22,280 nt of DNA from Acetobacteraceae bacterium (GTDB lineage: Bacteria > Pseudomonadota > Alphaproteobacteria > Acetobacterales > Acetobacteraceae). The stretch covers positions 1-22,280 of the forward strand of contig JADYYZ010000384.1 of the NCBI GenBank assembly GCA_020853405.1. Reading direction: 5' to 3'. The notes beneath the pieces are model-generated. The model was given only the letters and a program-made list of their open reading frames with translations, was not told the DNA's origin and did no database searches. How positions within the stretch are numbered: the stretch's first letter is position 1; the number at the start of each line of letters is the position of its first letter. This document shows positions 14,889 to 22,280 of this stretch, in pieces. The position numbers and the translations under genes were made by a program.

Positions 14889-15845
14889 CTATACGGAGTT
14901 CGGGGGTGGTATTTGCTCGCCGAATAGCGGTGCCGCCCGTGCCGTTCTGCCCAGCCGCCCGGCGGTTTCGGCGGCCACCAGCCGCACCTCGTGAAGCAGC
15001 GCCTCGGCCAGGCGCGAGATCGGCCGCAGGCGCGTGCGGAACACCGAGGCGGTAACGGTCGCGGCCGGCAGGAAGGGGCGGATCACCAGGTCGGAATGGC
15101 CGCAGAAGGCAGCCGACAGCGGATCGACGACCGCGACACCGACGCCGCTCCTGGCCAGCACGCAGGCGGTGTTGCAGTAGCGGACCTCGACCGCGTGGCG
15201 GAACGGCTCGCCGGCCGCGGCGAACGCGGTGCGCAGGATGGTCCCCATCCGCGTCCCGTGCTCCAGCGCGATGAACGGGTGCTCGCGCAGATCGACCGGT
15301 GTCACCGTGCCGGCGCCGGCCAGCGGATGGCCGGGCCGCATCACCGCGACCATGTCGCCGGCGAAGAAGGTCTCGGCATCGAGGTCGCGATCCTTGCCGA
15401 GGCCCATCACGAAGCCAAGTTCGGCAAGCCCGGTCTCGACGCTCTCGACCACGTTCTCGAACCGGCGCACGTCGAACGACACGCGCACCTTCGGGCGCCG
15501 GGCGAGGAAATTGCGAAGCGCGGTCGGCACGACGCCATAGCCGAGCGGCGGTGTCGCGATGATGCTGAGATGACCTGCCCTGCTTTCCCGCAGGTCCTGC
15601 AGTTTCGCCGAGAACGCGGCATGCAGCTGGAAGATCGGTTCGCTGTCCTGGCACAGCGCGCGCGCCTCGGCGGTCGGGAACAGCCGGTTGTTGATGCGCT
15701 CGAACAGGGGGAAGCCGACCTGGCTCTCGAGATGGCGGATCGCGTTGCTGACCGCCGGCTGCGACAGGCCGAGCTCGCGCGCCGCGCGGACCGTGGTCTG
15801 GCAGCGCACGACGGCCCTCAGCAGCTCGATCTGGCGAAGGTTCAT
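14889..15845 (-). CDS. LysR-family transcriptional regulator
   Basis: A 318-residue activator/repressor. The N-terminal winged helix-turn-helix covers about 1-60 (NLRQIELLRAVVRCQTTVRA, then LGLSQPAVSNAIRHLESQVG). It is followed by a linker helix and the two-lobed effector domain (about 88-295; LSIIATPPLGYGVVP opens it). ATG 15845 is chosen because it aligns with the family start and has CGGGAGG just upstream; an in-frame ATG at 15902 would add 19 residues unlike the family. Unlike many LysR genes it is not divergent: it reads in the same direction as the ureohydrolase, 103 bases ahead of it, so it likely controls the downstream catabolic and transport genes. The effector is unknown. Confidence 0.94.
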   Translation of the reverse strand: MNLRQIELLRAVVRCQTTVRAARELGLSQPAVSNAIRHLESQVGFPLFERINNRLFPTAEARALCQDSEPIFQLHAAFSAKLQDLRESRAGHLSIIATPPLGYGVVPTALRNFLARRPKVRVSFDVRRFENVVESVETGLAELGFVMGLGKDRDLDAETFFAGDMVAVMRPGHPLAGAGTVTPVDLREHPFIALEHGTRMGTILRTAFAAAGEPFRHAVEVRYCNTACVLARSGVGVAVVDPLSAAFCGHSDLVIRPFLPAATVTASVFRTRLRPISRLAEALLHEVRLVAAETAGRLGRTARAAPLFGEQIPPPNSV

Positions 15846-15874
15846 GGGCCTCCCGTGGTCAGGGCAGCACGAAC

Positions 15875-15880
15875 CTATAA
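15875..15880 (-). promoter_or_regulatory. possible -10 element of the LysR gene
   Basis: The minus strand reads TTATAG, 30 bases before ATG 15845, an isolated AT-rich hexamer in GC-rich DNA between the WD40 and LysR genes. No clear -35 partner is seen. Confidence 0.25.
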
Positions 15881-15944
15881 CAGAAGGCCGCTCACCTGCC
15901 ATCCGCGCGCCGCCCCTGCCGCCGGGCGGAAGCCGCGTGCGGGG

Positions 15945-16985
15945 CTATCGTTTGGCGAGATCGAGCACCGCGCAGAAGCCTTGTTCGGTGCCGAACGCAA
16001 GCCGGGTGCCGTCCGCACTCCAGGCAAGGGCCGAGACCGCGCCGCGGCCGGGGGCGGCGATCGGCACGGTGCGCTCGGTCGCGATCTCGGCCATCGCCAC
16101 CAGGCCGTCGTCCCAGCCGGCGGCCACCACCTCCTGCTGCGGGTGGCAGGCGACCATGGTGCACAGCGCGGCATCGCCGCCCATCAGCTCGTTCGGCGCC
16201 TTGCCCATCGGGCCGCCGCCGAAAAACGGCCACAGCACCACGCTCTCGGCGCCGCCGGTGGCAAGCCAGCGGCCGTTCGCGGTGAAGCCGAGGCTCCGCG
16301 TCTTCGCCGGATAGCCGCTCATCCGCATGTCGGCGCCGTCGGCAAGCCGCCAGCCGTGCAGCGCATTCTCCTGCATCGCGGTGACCACATGCGTGCCGTC
16401 GGGAGAAAGCACGATGCCGGTGTGGCTGCCTTTCCAGGCGAGTGCGCGGCGTTCGCCGGCGGTACCGGTCCACCACACGCTCGCGCCGCCGTAATGGGCA
16501 ACCGCAAGCCGCTTGCCTTTCGTGTCGGTCGCGAGGCCGGTGACGCTGGACGGATGGGCGAGCACACGTGCCTGTGCGCCGGGTGCGAGCAGCTGCACCT
16601 CCTTGCCGGTCGCGGCGGCCCGGAACGCGCCCTTGCCCTTGGCTCCGGGGTGGGCTGCGACATGTTCCACCCATTTGCGCGGGAATCTTTCCACGCAGGT
16701 CACGCCGAGATCGGGGGCGACTGCCACCAGCCTGCCGTCGTCGCCGCCGGAGAGCACGCCGCCGGTGATGTCGATCGCGGCGGCGAGGCAGCTGCCCTGG
16801 TGCATCTCGACCACCTGCACGCCGCCGGCAGCATCCATCAGGCAGAGCGTGCCGTCGGCGAGCGCGAAGCCGGTCGCGCCGCCGGGCAGCGGCAGCGCCG
16901 CGATCACCCAGGAACCGGCGGCATGCGCGCGGCCGCGTTCGCGAAGCAGCGCATCGGCCTGGCCGTCCGGTTCCACGCCCGCCAT
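15945..16985 (-). CDS. WD40-repeat-type beta-propeller protein, partner of the CobW GTPase
   Basis: A 346-residue protein built of repeated blade-like segments of about 40 residues, each with a small-residue turn and a hydrophobic strand: LAAAIDITGGVLSGGDDGRL (67-86), VTGLATDTKGKRLAVAHYGG (148-167), GIVLSPDGTHVVTAM (190-204), SLGFTANGRWLATGG (231-245), HPQQEVVAAGWDDGLV (281-296) and SALAWSADGTRLAFGTEQG (318-336). No signal peptide, so it is probably cytoplasmic; there is no obvious catalytic motif. The start ATG 16985 lies one base after the CobW stop, implying translational coupling; a GTG at 17000 inside the CobW gene is less likely. Propellers usually scaffold protein partners, so a role with the GTPase in metal handling is inferred. 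The function is unproven. Confidence 0.88.
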   Translation of the reverse strand: MAGVEPDGQADALLRERGRAHAAGSWVIAALPLPGGATGFALADGTLCLMDAAGGVQVVEMHQGSCLAAAIDITGGVLSGGDDGRLVAVAPDLGVTCVERFPRKWVEHVAAHPGAKGKGAFRAAATGKEVQLLAPGAQARVLAHPSSVTGLATDTKGKRLAVAHYGGASVWWTGTAGERRALAWKGSHTGIVLSPDGTHVVTAMQENALHGWRLADGADMRMSGYPAKTRSLGFTANGRWLATGGAESVVLWPFFGGGPMGKAPNELMGGDAALCTMVACHPQQEVVAAGWDDGLVAMAEIATERTVPIAAPGRGAVSALAWSADGTRLAFGTEQGFCAVLDLAKR

Positions 16986-16986
16986 G

Positions 16987-17973
16987 TCAGGCCGCAACAC
17001 AGCCTTCGAACCCCCGCCGCAGCCGGGGGCGGTTCAGGTTGCGGCCGATGAACACGATGCGGCTTGTGCCGTCATCGGCCCGGCGCGGCGGCAGGAAGTC
17101 GCCGTCGGCGATCATGTGCACCGCCTGGAAGGCGAACGGCCGGTCCTCGTTGGCGTAGTGCAGGATGCCCTTGGTGCGCAGCAGGTCCTGGCCCTCGGTC
17201 TGAAGCAGCGTGCCGATCCAGAGGTTGAACTTCTCCGGGTCGATCGGCCGGTCGAGCGTGAGCGCGACGCTGCGCACCTCGTCGTTGTGCGAATGCTCGT
17301 CGGACTGCAGGAAGCGTTCGTCCACCTCGGCGAGGATGCGATCGAGCGAGAACGCCTTGCGGTCCAGCACGGCATCGAGGGGGGCGGCCGAGCGCTCGGT
17401 GCGGATGATCCGCGCGGTGGGGTTGATGGCGCGGATCCGCTCCTCGGCGGCCGCGAGTTCGTCGGCGCCGACGAGGTCGGTCTTGTTCAGCAGCAGCACA
17501 TCGGCGAAGGCGACCTGCGATTTCGCCTCGTCGCTGTCGGCCAGGCGGTCGCAGATGTGCTTGGCATCGACCACGGTCACGATCGCATCGAGTGTGGTCG
17601 AGCGCTTCACGTCCTCGTCGACGAAGAAGGTCTGCGCGACGGGGGCGGGGTTCGCAAGCCCCGTGGTCTCGATGATGATGCCGTCGAACCTGCCTTTGCG
17701 CTTCATCAGCGCCGACAGGATGCGGATCAGGTCGCCGCGCACGGTGCAGCAGATGCAGCCGTTGTTCATCTCGAAAATTTCTTCCTCGGCGTCGATCACC
17801 AGGTCGTTGTCGACGCCGAGTTCGCCGAACTCGTTGATCACCACGGCGAATCTGCGGCCATGCTGTTCCGAGAGGATGCGATTGAGCAGCGTGGTCTTGC
17901 CGGCGCCGAGATAGCCGGTCAGCACCGTCACCGGGATCCTGCCGCTGTCGTCGGCGCGGGATGAAGGGTCCAT
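16987..17973 (-). CDS. CobW/COG0523-family GTPase, putative zinc metallochaperone
   Basis: A 328-residue G3E P-loop GTPase. Motifs are Walker A GYLGAGKTT (20-28), INEFGELGVDNDL (46-58), the metal-binding NGCICCTVR (C73, C75, C76), ETTG (102-105) and the guanine-specificity NKTD (163-166). A small acidic/His loop, DEHSHND (225-231), may also bind metal. The C-terminal CobW_C domain runs from about 233. COG0523 proteins deliver zinc or other metals to client enzymes, often under zinc limitation. CobW of cobalamin synthesis is the alternative, but no cobalamin genes are nearby. ATG 17973 has GGAGA eight bases upstream. Several metal-dependent hydrolases in the window are possible clients, which is speculative. 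Confidence 0.93.
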   Translation of the reverse strand: MDPSSRADDSGRIPVTVLTGYLGAGKTTLLNRILSEQHGRRFAVVINEFGELGVDNDLVIDAEEEIFEMNNGCICCTVRGDLIRILSALMKRKGRFDGIIIETTGLANPAPVAQTFFVDEDVKRSTTLDAIVTVVDAKHICDRLADSDEAKSQVAFADVLLLNKTDLVGADELAAAEERIRAINPTARIIRTERSAAPLDAVLDRKAFSLDRILAEVDERFLQSDEHSHNDEVRSVALTLDRPIDPEKFNLWIGTLLQTEGQDLLRTKGILHYANEDRPFAFQAVHMIADGDFLPPRRADDGTSRIVFIGRNLNRPRLRRGFEGCVAA

Positions 17974-18051
17974 GCGTGGGTCTCCGCTCGGGGGTGCGCG
18001 CCTTGGGGCGCCCGGGGCCGGCCGTTCGCCGCCCTGGCGCATATAGGGCAG

Positions 18052-18075
18052 CCGGCCCGGCGGCGGGAGGGCCGG
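18052..18075 (-). terminator. possible hairpin terminator after the hybrid sensor gene
   Basis: 7-bp stem (CCGGCCC / GGGCCGG) with a 10-base loop, starting 10 bases past the TAG of the sensor gene in the 112-base gap before CobW. No U-tract. Nothing else convincing is seen in this gap apart from a TATATG a little further on, which could belong to a CobW promoter. Confidence 0.3.
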
Positions 18076-18085
18076 GCAGCGCGCC

Positions 18086-20314
18086 CTAGCTTCGGTGCTG
18101 GCCTGCGACCAGCGCAGGCTTGGCGACATCGCCGGGCGTACGGGGCGGCGGCGCGCCGGGACCACGCCGGCTGATCGCGGCCAGCGTCTCGCCGAGCGCG
18201 CGGCGCAGTGCCGGCAGATGGGCGGCGGCCCGGGCCACCGTGCCGTCGTTCGCGGCATCATGCAGCGCCCGCGCGATCGCCACCACGCGCAGCGCGCCGA
18301 CCCCCTCGCACGCCTGCACCAGCGCAAGGGCTGCCGCCGAGAGCGCCGCGGCGTCGCCGCGCGCCGATGCCGCTTCGGCGCCGCGCAGCGCCTGGGTCGC
18401 CTCCTCCTCGGTCGTGTCCACCAGTCGCGCCAGCTCGTCGGCCGCCAGCGTCGAGCGCAGGATTGCCAGCGACTGCGTATCCATGAGCGGACCGACCGCG
18501 AGCTCGGGCAGGCCGTCGCGCTCGATCGCCGGTTCGCGCGCGCGGCCCCTGGCCACCGCCGCGATCGCGCCCATCAGCTCGTCGGTCGCGACCGGCTTCT
18601 GCACGAACCCGTCCATGCCGGCGGCGGCATAGGCGGCGCGATCCTCGGCCTCGCCCGCGGCGGTCACCGCGATCACCGGCACGAGGCCGGCGGGCGGGGG
18701 CAGGGCGCGCAGCATGCGGGTGGCCGCGATGCCGTCGAGGTTGGGCATCTGGATGTCCATCAGCACCACGTCGAACCGCCGCTGCTGCACCGCCCGCAGC
18801 GCTTCCAGGCCGTCGGTCGCCATTTCGCAGCGGTGGCCGAACCGTTCCAGCACGGCCGCCAGCAGGCGCCGGTTCAGCACCACGTCGTCCACCACCAGGA
18901 TGTCCAGCGGGAAGACCGCCTGCGTCACCACGCCGCTGCCCGCGCCGGCGGGCTCGGCGCAGGCGGACAGCGTCAGCGTGACCTGCAGGGTGCAGCTGCC
19001 ATCCGGCGCGTTCCTGCGGTCCAGCCGTCCTCCCATGGCGATGCTGAGCGTGCGCACCAGGGTCAGCGACAGGCTGTGCTCGGCCGGCGGCTCCGGGCGC
19101 GGCTCGCTGGGAAGTGCCGATGGCCCGGGGGTGATCGCGGCGGCCAGCACCAGCCGCTCCGGCAGGTCGGCAGCGACCGAGCTGTCGGCGGCCAGCCGCT
19201 CGGCCGACAGCAGGACGTGCCCGTGCTGGCGCAGCTCGGCAACCGCCGAGCCGAGATGCTGCAGCAGCTGGCGCACGCGCGCGGCATCGCCCAGCCACCA
19301 CGGCGGCATGGCGGACGGCTCGGCCACGTCGACCGTGACGGTCTCGCTGCGGAACCGGTGGCGCAGCAGGTCGGCGGCCTGCTGCATCGCGTCGGAAAGG
19401 CGGAACGGTGCCGGCCGGAGCCTGATCTCGCCCGCCTCCAGCCGCGCGAGGTCGGCAAGGTCGATCGCCAGCACCAGAAGGTCGTCGGTCTGGGTGCGCA
19501 GGCCCAGCAGGGCATCGCGGGTGCGCTGATCGATGTTCGCCTGTTCGAGCGCATCGGCGAGGCTGCCGGTCACCGCCGCGATCCGCGCGTTGGTCTCGGC
19601 GGCAACGAAGGCCAGCGCATCGAGCCGCCCGCGCATCGCCTGTGCCACTTCGCCGCGCAGTTCCTGGGCGCGCGCCTCCTGGCGGACCCGCAGCAGCCGG
19701 GCGCGGCGCATCTGCCGCCAGGCGATCGCGCCCGTGCCGCAGGCGACCAGCGCTGCCGCCAGCAGGCCGGCCAGCGCAATGCCCAGCATCTCGCGCAGCT
19801 GCACCGCCCGTTCGGCGAGGTCGGCATCCGCCAGTTGCTGCGCCGCCCAGACCGACCCCAGCAGCTGCGCCAGCGGCTCGCGAAGCTGCGGCACGTCGCG
19901 GCGCAGCGCCTCGATCGCATTCGGCGCCATCTGCTCGCTCGGCAGCGCTTCGACCTGGAGGTCGATCCGCGAGGTCAGGCTGGCAGCGCTGAGCAGGGTC
20001 TGCTCGAGGCCAGGCAGCCGCGCCAGCGCCGGCGCGCGGGCGGCATTCTGCATCTGTTCCAGCCGCGCAGCGAACTGCTCGTAGCTCTGGCGCACCGCGA
20101 ATTCGGGCGCACCCTGGCGGTGTTCGGAAAGCGCGAGCTGCAGCGACTGCTGGGCCAGCACCAGCTGGGTCGCGATGCTGGCTGCCGGGGTGGCCTCGCT
20201 GCCGGCGAAGCCCTCGGCGGCCTCGCGCAGACGCACCAGGAGCCAGGTCTCGACGGCAAGCAGTGCCGCGAACAGGCCGGCAAGCACGAAGCCGGCGAGG
20301 CGCGCGCTCCGCAT
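18086..20314 (-). CDS. hybrid sensor protein with degenerate kinase core, intact receiver and degenerate Hpt
   Basis: A 742-residue membrane protein. TM helices at about 8-28 and 177-199 bracket a helical periplasmic sensor of about 150 residues, then a coiled region (200-230). The kinase-like dimerisation region (230-300) keeps the LADLARLEAGEIRLRPAPFRL pattern, but the H-box reads FVAAETNARI with A239 where the His belongs. The ATPase-like part (to about 450) has HLGSA with S356 for the N-box Asn and no DxGxG box; only MGGRLD (427-432) survives. The receiver (471-588) is complete: D476/D477, phospho-site D520 in LMDIQMP, T551 and K573. The C-terminal helical bundle (about 610-715) resembles Hpt but has Leu663 in place of His. 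The protein is probably not an autokinase; it may be a phosphorylation sensor or titration partner. It starts 32 bases after the aminotransferase. Confidence 0.85.
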   Translation of the reverse strand: MRSARLAGFVLAGLFAALLAVETWLLVRLREAAEGFAGSEATPAASIATQLVLAQQSLQLALSEHRQGAPEFAVRQSYEQFAARLEQMQNAARAPALARLPGLEQTLLSAASLTSRIDLQVEALPSEQMAPNAIEALRRDVPQLREPLAQLLGSVWAAQQLADADLAERAVQLREMLGIALAGLLAAALVACGTGAIAWRQMRRARLLRVRQEARAQELRGEVAQAMRGRLDALAFVAAETNARIAAVTGSLADALEQANIDQRTRDALLGLRTQTDDLLVLAIDLADLARLEAGEIRLRPAPFRLSDAMQQAADLLRHRFRSETVTVDVAEPSAMPPWWLGDAARVRQLLQHLGSAVAELRQHGHVLLSAERLAADSSVAADLPERLVLAAAITPGPSALPSEPRPEPPAEHSLSLTLVRTLSIAMGGRLDRRNAPDGSCTLQVTLTLSACAEPAGAGSGVVTQAVFPLDILVVDDVVLNRRLLAAVLERFGHRCEMATDGLEALRAVQQRRFDVVLMDIQMPNLDGIAATRMLRALPPPAGLVPVIAVTAAGEAEDRAAYAAAGMDGFVQKPVATDELMGAIAAVARGRAREPAIERDGLPELAVGPLMDTQSLAILRSTLAADELARLVDTTEEEATQALRGAEAASARGDAAALSAAALALVQACEGVGALRVVAIARALHDAANDGTVARAAAHLPALRRALGETLAAISRRGPGAPPPRTPGDVAKPALVAGQHRS

Positions 20315-20346
20315 CGCGTCCGCCCCGCCGGTCCGGGTTGCGCCGG

Positions 20347-21690
20347 TCAGGCCGCCTCGGCCCTGATCGCTTCGGCCAGCGTGCCGAATATCCGATCGAC
20401 GTGGCTCTTCTCGACGATCAGCGGCGGCGACAGCGCGATGATGTCGCCGGTGACGCGGGTCAGCAGCCCGTCGTCGAAGCAGCGGTTGAACACCTTCATG
20501 CCGCGGTCGGACGGCTTGCCCGGCCGCGGCGTAAGCTCGATGCCGGCGACCAGCCCCAGATTGCGGATGTCGGCGACGTTGGGCAGGCCCTTGAGGCTGT
20601 GCGCGCCGTCGGCCCAGTAGTCCTCGAGCGCGCGCACGCGGCCCGGCAGGTCGTCGGCGCGGTGCACGTCCATCGAGGCGAGCGCCGCCGCGCAGGCCAG
20701 CGGATGGCCGGAATAGGTGTAGCCGTGGAACAGCTCGATGCCGGCCGGCGCGCCCTCGACGATGGCGCGATAGACGGAATCGCGGCAGGCAACCGCACCC
20801 ATCGGCACCGCGGCGTTGGTCAGGCCCTTGGCCATCGTCAGCAGGTCGGGCGCAACACCCAGCCGCTCCGCGGCGAACGGGCTGCCCAGGCGCGAGAAAC
20901 CGGTGATCACCTCGTCGAAGATCAGCAGGATGCCGTGCTTCGTGCACAGCTCGCGCAGCCGCTGCAGGTAGCCCTGCGGCGGCACCAGCACGCCGGTCGA
21001 TCCAGCCATCGGCTCGACCATCACCGCGGCGATGGTATCGCCATGCAACGCCACCAGGCTTTCGAGTTGGTCGGCAAGGTGCGCGCCCCACGCCGGCTGG
21101 CCGCGGCAGAAGCCGTTGTGCTCGGGGGCGTGGGTGTGCGGCAGGTGATCGACATAGGGCAGCATCGCGCCGAACTGCTTGCGGTTGGGGCCGATGCCGC
21201 CGACGCTCATGCCGCCGAAGCCGACGCCGTGATAGGCGCGCTCGCGCCCGACCAGGCGCACGCGCTGGCTCTGGCCGATCGCCTTCTGGTAGGCGAGCGC
21301 GATCTTCAGCGCGGTATCCGCGCTTTCGCTGCCGGAATTGGTCCAGAAGATGCGGTCAAGGCCCGAAGGCGTGATCTCGGCCAGCCGGGCGGCTGCCTCG
21401 AACGCGATCGGGTGGCCGACCACGAAGGTCGGCGCGAAATCCATCTTGTCGGCCTGGCGCTTGATGGCGTTCGCGATCTCCGGCCTGCCATGCCCGGCAT
21501 TGACGCACCACAGGCCGGCCGTGCCGTCGAGCACCTCGCGCCCCTCGGGCGTGTAGTAGTGCACGCCCTCGGCCGCCGCGACCAGCCGCGGGCCTGCCTT
21601 GTAGGCACGGTTGTTGGTGAACCCCATCCAGAACGCGTCGAAATTGTTCGGGCGCGGGGTTTCCGTCGCCAGTTTGCGGATCTCGTTCAT
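20347..21690 (-). CDS. omega-amino acid (beta-alanine):pyruvate aminotransferase, class III
   Basis: PLP enzyme of 447 residues, the same length as the Pseudomonas beta-alanine:pyruvate transaminase, which moves the amino group of beta-alanine or other omega-amines to pyruvate. Visible are NSGSES (118-123) for PLP phosphate, YHG (153-155), LLIFDEVITGFSRLG (D259) and the Schiff-base lysine K288 in MAKGLTN, at the same number as in the Pseudomonas enzyme. HGYTYSGHP (322-330) and R412 (likely substrate carboxylate contact) are also present. The start ATG 21690 matches the family; an upstream ATG at 21750 would add 20 unmatched residues. It diverges from the GST gene. It could process omega-amino products of the hydrolases further along, but its distance leaves this open. 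Confidence 0.94.
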   Translation of the reverse strand: MNEIRKLATETPRPNNFDAFWMGFTNNRAYKAGPRLVAAAEGVHYYTPEGREVLDGTAGLWCVNAGHGRPEIANAIKRQADKMDFAPTFVVGHPIAFEAAARLAEITPSGLDRIFWTNSGSESADTALKIALAYQKAIGQSQRVRLVGRERAYHGVGFGGMSVGGIGPNRKQFGAMLPYVDHLPHTHAPEHNGFCRGQPAWGAHLADQLESLVALHGDTIAAVMVEPMAGSTGVLVPPQGYLQRLRELCTKHGILLIFDEVITGFSRLGSPFAAERLGVAPDLLTMAKGLTNAAVPMGAVACRDSVYRAIVEGAPAGIELFHGYTYSGHPLACAAALASMDVHRADDLPGRVRALEDYWADGAHSLKGLPNVADIRNLGLVAGIELTPRPGKPSDRGMKVFNRCFDDGLLTRVTGDIIALSPPLIVEKSHVDRIFGTLAEAIRAEAA

Positions 21691-21783
21691 GGCCTCTGCA
21701 CCTTCCCGGGCTGGTTGCAAGGGCCAGGATAGGACAATCCGCGGTTCCATGGCAGGGTCCGCGGGCAGAACCCGGGAGAACCC

Positions 21784-22280
21784 ATGGCAGACGGCACCTT
21801 GTGGATCGGCAACCGGCGCTATTCGTCATGGAGCCTGCGTGGCTGGCTCGCCGTGCGGCTGGCCGGGCTCGACGTCGAGGAGACGGTGATCCCGTTCGTG
21901 CGCGACGGCAGCGGCGGCACGCCGGGCATCCGGGCGGTCAGCCCGAACGGGCTGGTGCCCTATCTGCGCCACCAGGGCGCCGAGGTGTTCGAATCCCTCG
22001 CGATCGTCGAGTACTCTGCCGAGCTCGTGCCGGGGCTGTGGCCCGCCGACCGTGCCGGCCGGGCGCTTCAGCGCAGCTGGGCGGCCGAGATGCACGCGGG
22101 CTTCGCAGCACTGCGCCGGGCGATGCCGATGAATCTCGGCCGGACCCGCGCCGGCGCCTCGCCCTCGCCGGAGGTCGCGGCCGACATCGCCCGCATCGAG
22201 GCGATCTGGCAGGCGGCGCTGCGGGCTTCCGGCGGGCCCTATCTCGGTGGTGCCGCGATGGGCGCGCTCGACTGCATGTA
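21784..22280 (+). CDS. glutathione S-transferase family protein, 3' end outside the window
   Basis: The only plus-strand gene recognised; 165 complete codons are visible before the right edge. The thioredoxin-fold N-terminal domain (1-85) reads LWIGNRRYSSWSLRGWLAVR, then SPNGLVPYLRHQG with the cis-proline (V-P) and ESLAIVEYSAEL (70-81), where E-S contacts glutathione. An all-alpha C-terminal domain begins at about residue 90 (LQRSWAAEMHAGFAALRRAM). The YSSWSLR start is typical of a bacterial GST subgroup also found near stress or aromatic/amide catabolism genes. ATG 21784 has GGGAG about seven bases upstream. The substrate is unknown; truncation is due only to the window. Confidence 0.9.
   Translation, partial: MADGTLWIGNRRYSSWSLRGWLAVRLAGLDVEETVIPFVRDGSGGTPGIRAVSPNGLVPYLRHQGAEVFESLAIVEYSAELVPGLWPADRAGRALQRSWAAEMHAGFAALRRAMPMNLGRTRAGASPSPEVAADIARIEAIWQAALRASGGPYLGGAAMGALDCM

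Noticed and set aside
14991..17051. Plus-strand open frame spanning the LysR and WD40 genes
   Set aside because: It crosses two real genes on the other strand and its composition (His, Arg, Gly rich) is that of antisense translation.
16987..17973. Cobalamin biosynthesis CobW
   Set aside because: No cobalamin genes are visible, and the CICC motif with a WD40 partner fits the broader COG0523 metallochaperone group better.
18095..20620. Long plus-strand open frame opposite the hybrid sensor gene
   Set aside because: Antisense of a gene with clear TM, receiver and kinase-like domains; no family resemblance and no ribosome-binding site.
21691..21783. Divergent promoter between aminotransferase and GST genes
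   Set aside because: Promoters must lie here, but I could not find a convincing -35/-10 pair on either strand; two CCGCGG copies are too short to interpret.
1..22280. CRISPR arrays, tRNA or rRNA genes, insertion sequences
   Set aside because: No regularly spaced repeats, cloverleaf-like segments, transposase motifs or terminal inverted repeats were seen on reading both strands.

Overview
The window is very GC-rich. Genes are tightly packed, and many overlap by a 4-base ATGA. Family content (Dpp/Opp-type and Pot-type ABC importers, omega-amino-acid transaminase, CobW GTPase next to a WD40 protein) fits an alphaproteobacterium, perhaps Rhodospirillales/Acetobacteraceae-like. That placement is an inference from composition and gene content; there is no rRNA or other marker here. 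Every recognised gene is on the minus strand except a glutathione S-transferase cut by the right edge. I saw no tRNA, rRNA, insertion sequence, phage gene or CRISPR array.

Reading in the direction of transcription (right to left): a class III omega-amino acid:pyruvate aminotransferase (21690-20347) diverges from the GST gene and is followed 32 bases later by a two-TM hybrid sensor protein (20314-18086). That protein's kinase histidine, N-box Asn and Hpt histidine all appear to be missing, while its receiver domain is intact. Next come a CobW/COG0523 GTPase (17973-16987) and a WD40-type propeller protein (16985-15945), separated by one base.

From 15845 to the left edge lies what looks like a large uptake-and-hydrolysis island. 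It starts with a LysR regulator, an agmatinase/arginase-family ureohydrolase and an unusual protein made of three RidA/YjgF domains in a row. A complete dipeptide/nickel-type ABC importer follows (SBP, two permeases, fused double ATPase). After a 106-base gap with a hairpin and a possible -10 element comes a complete polyamine-type ABC importer (ATPase, Tat-exported SBP, two permeases). Its genes run on through ATGA overlaps into a CE4 polysaccharide-deacetylase/PuuE-type hydrolase, a DUF1028 protein, a TRZ/ATZ-type amidohydrolase (after a 22-base gap) and the beginning of a further gene at the edge.

The joint logic, as inference: two importers bring in nitrogen-containing organic compounds (amide, cyclic amide/ureide, guanidino compound or short peptide), and several C-N bond hydrolases break them down. 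RidA-type domains and the transaminase would deal with nitrogenous intermediates or products. The substrate cannot be read from the sequence. The most unusual pieces are the triple RidA fusion without the usual arginine, the degenerate hybrid kinase and the coupled deacetylase/DUF1028/amidohydrolase set.
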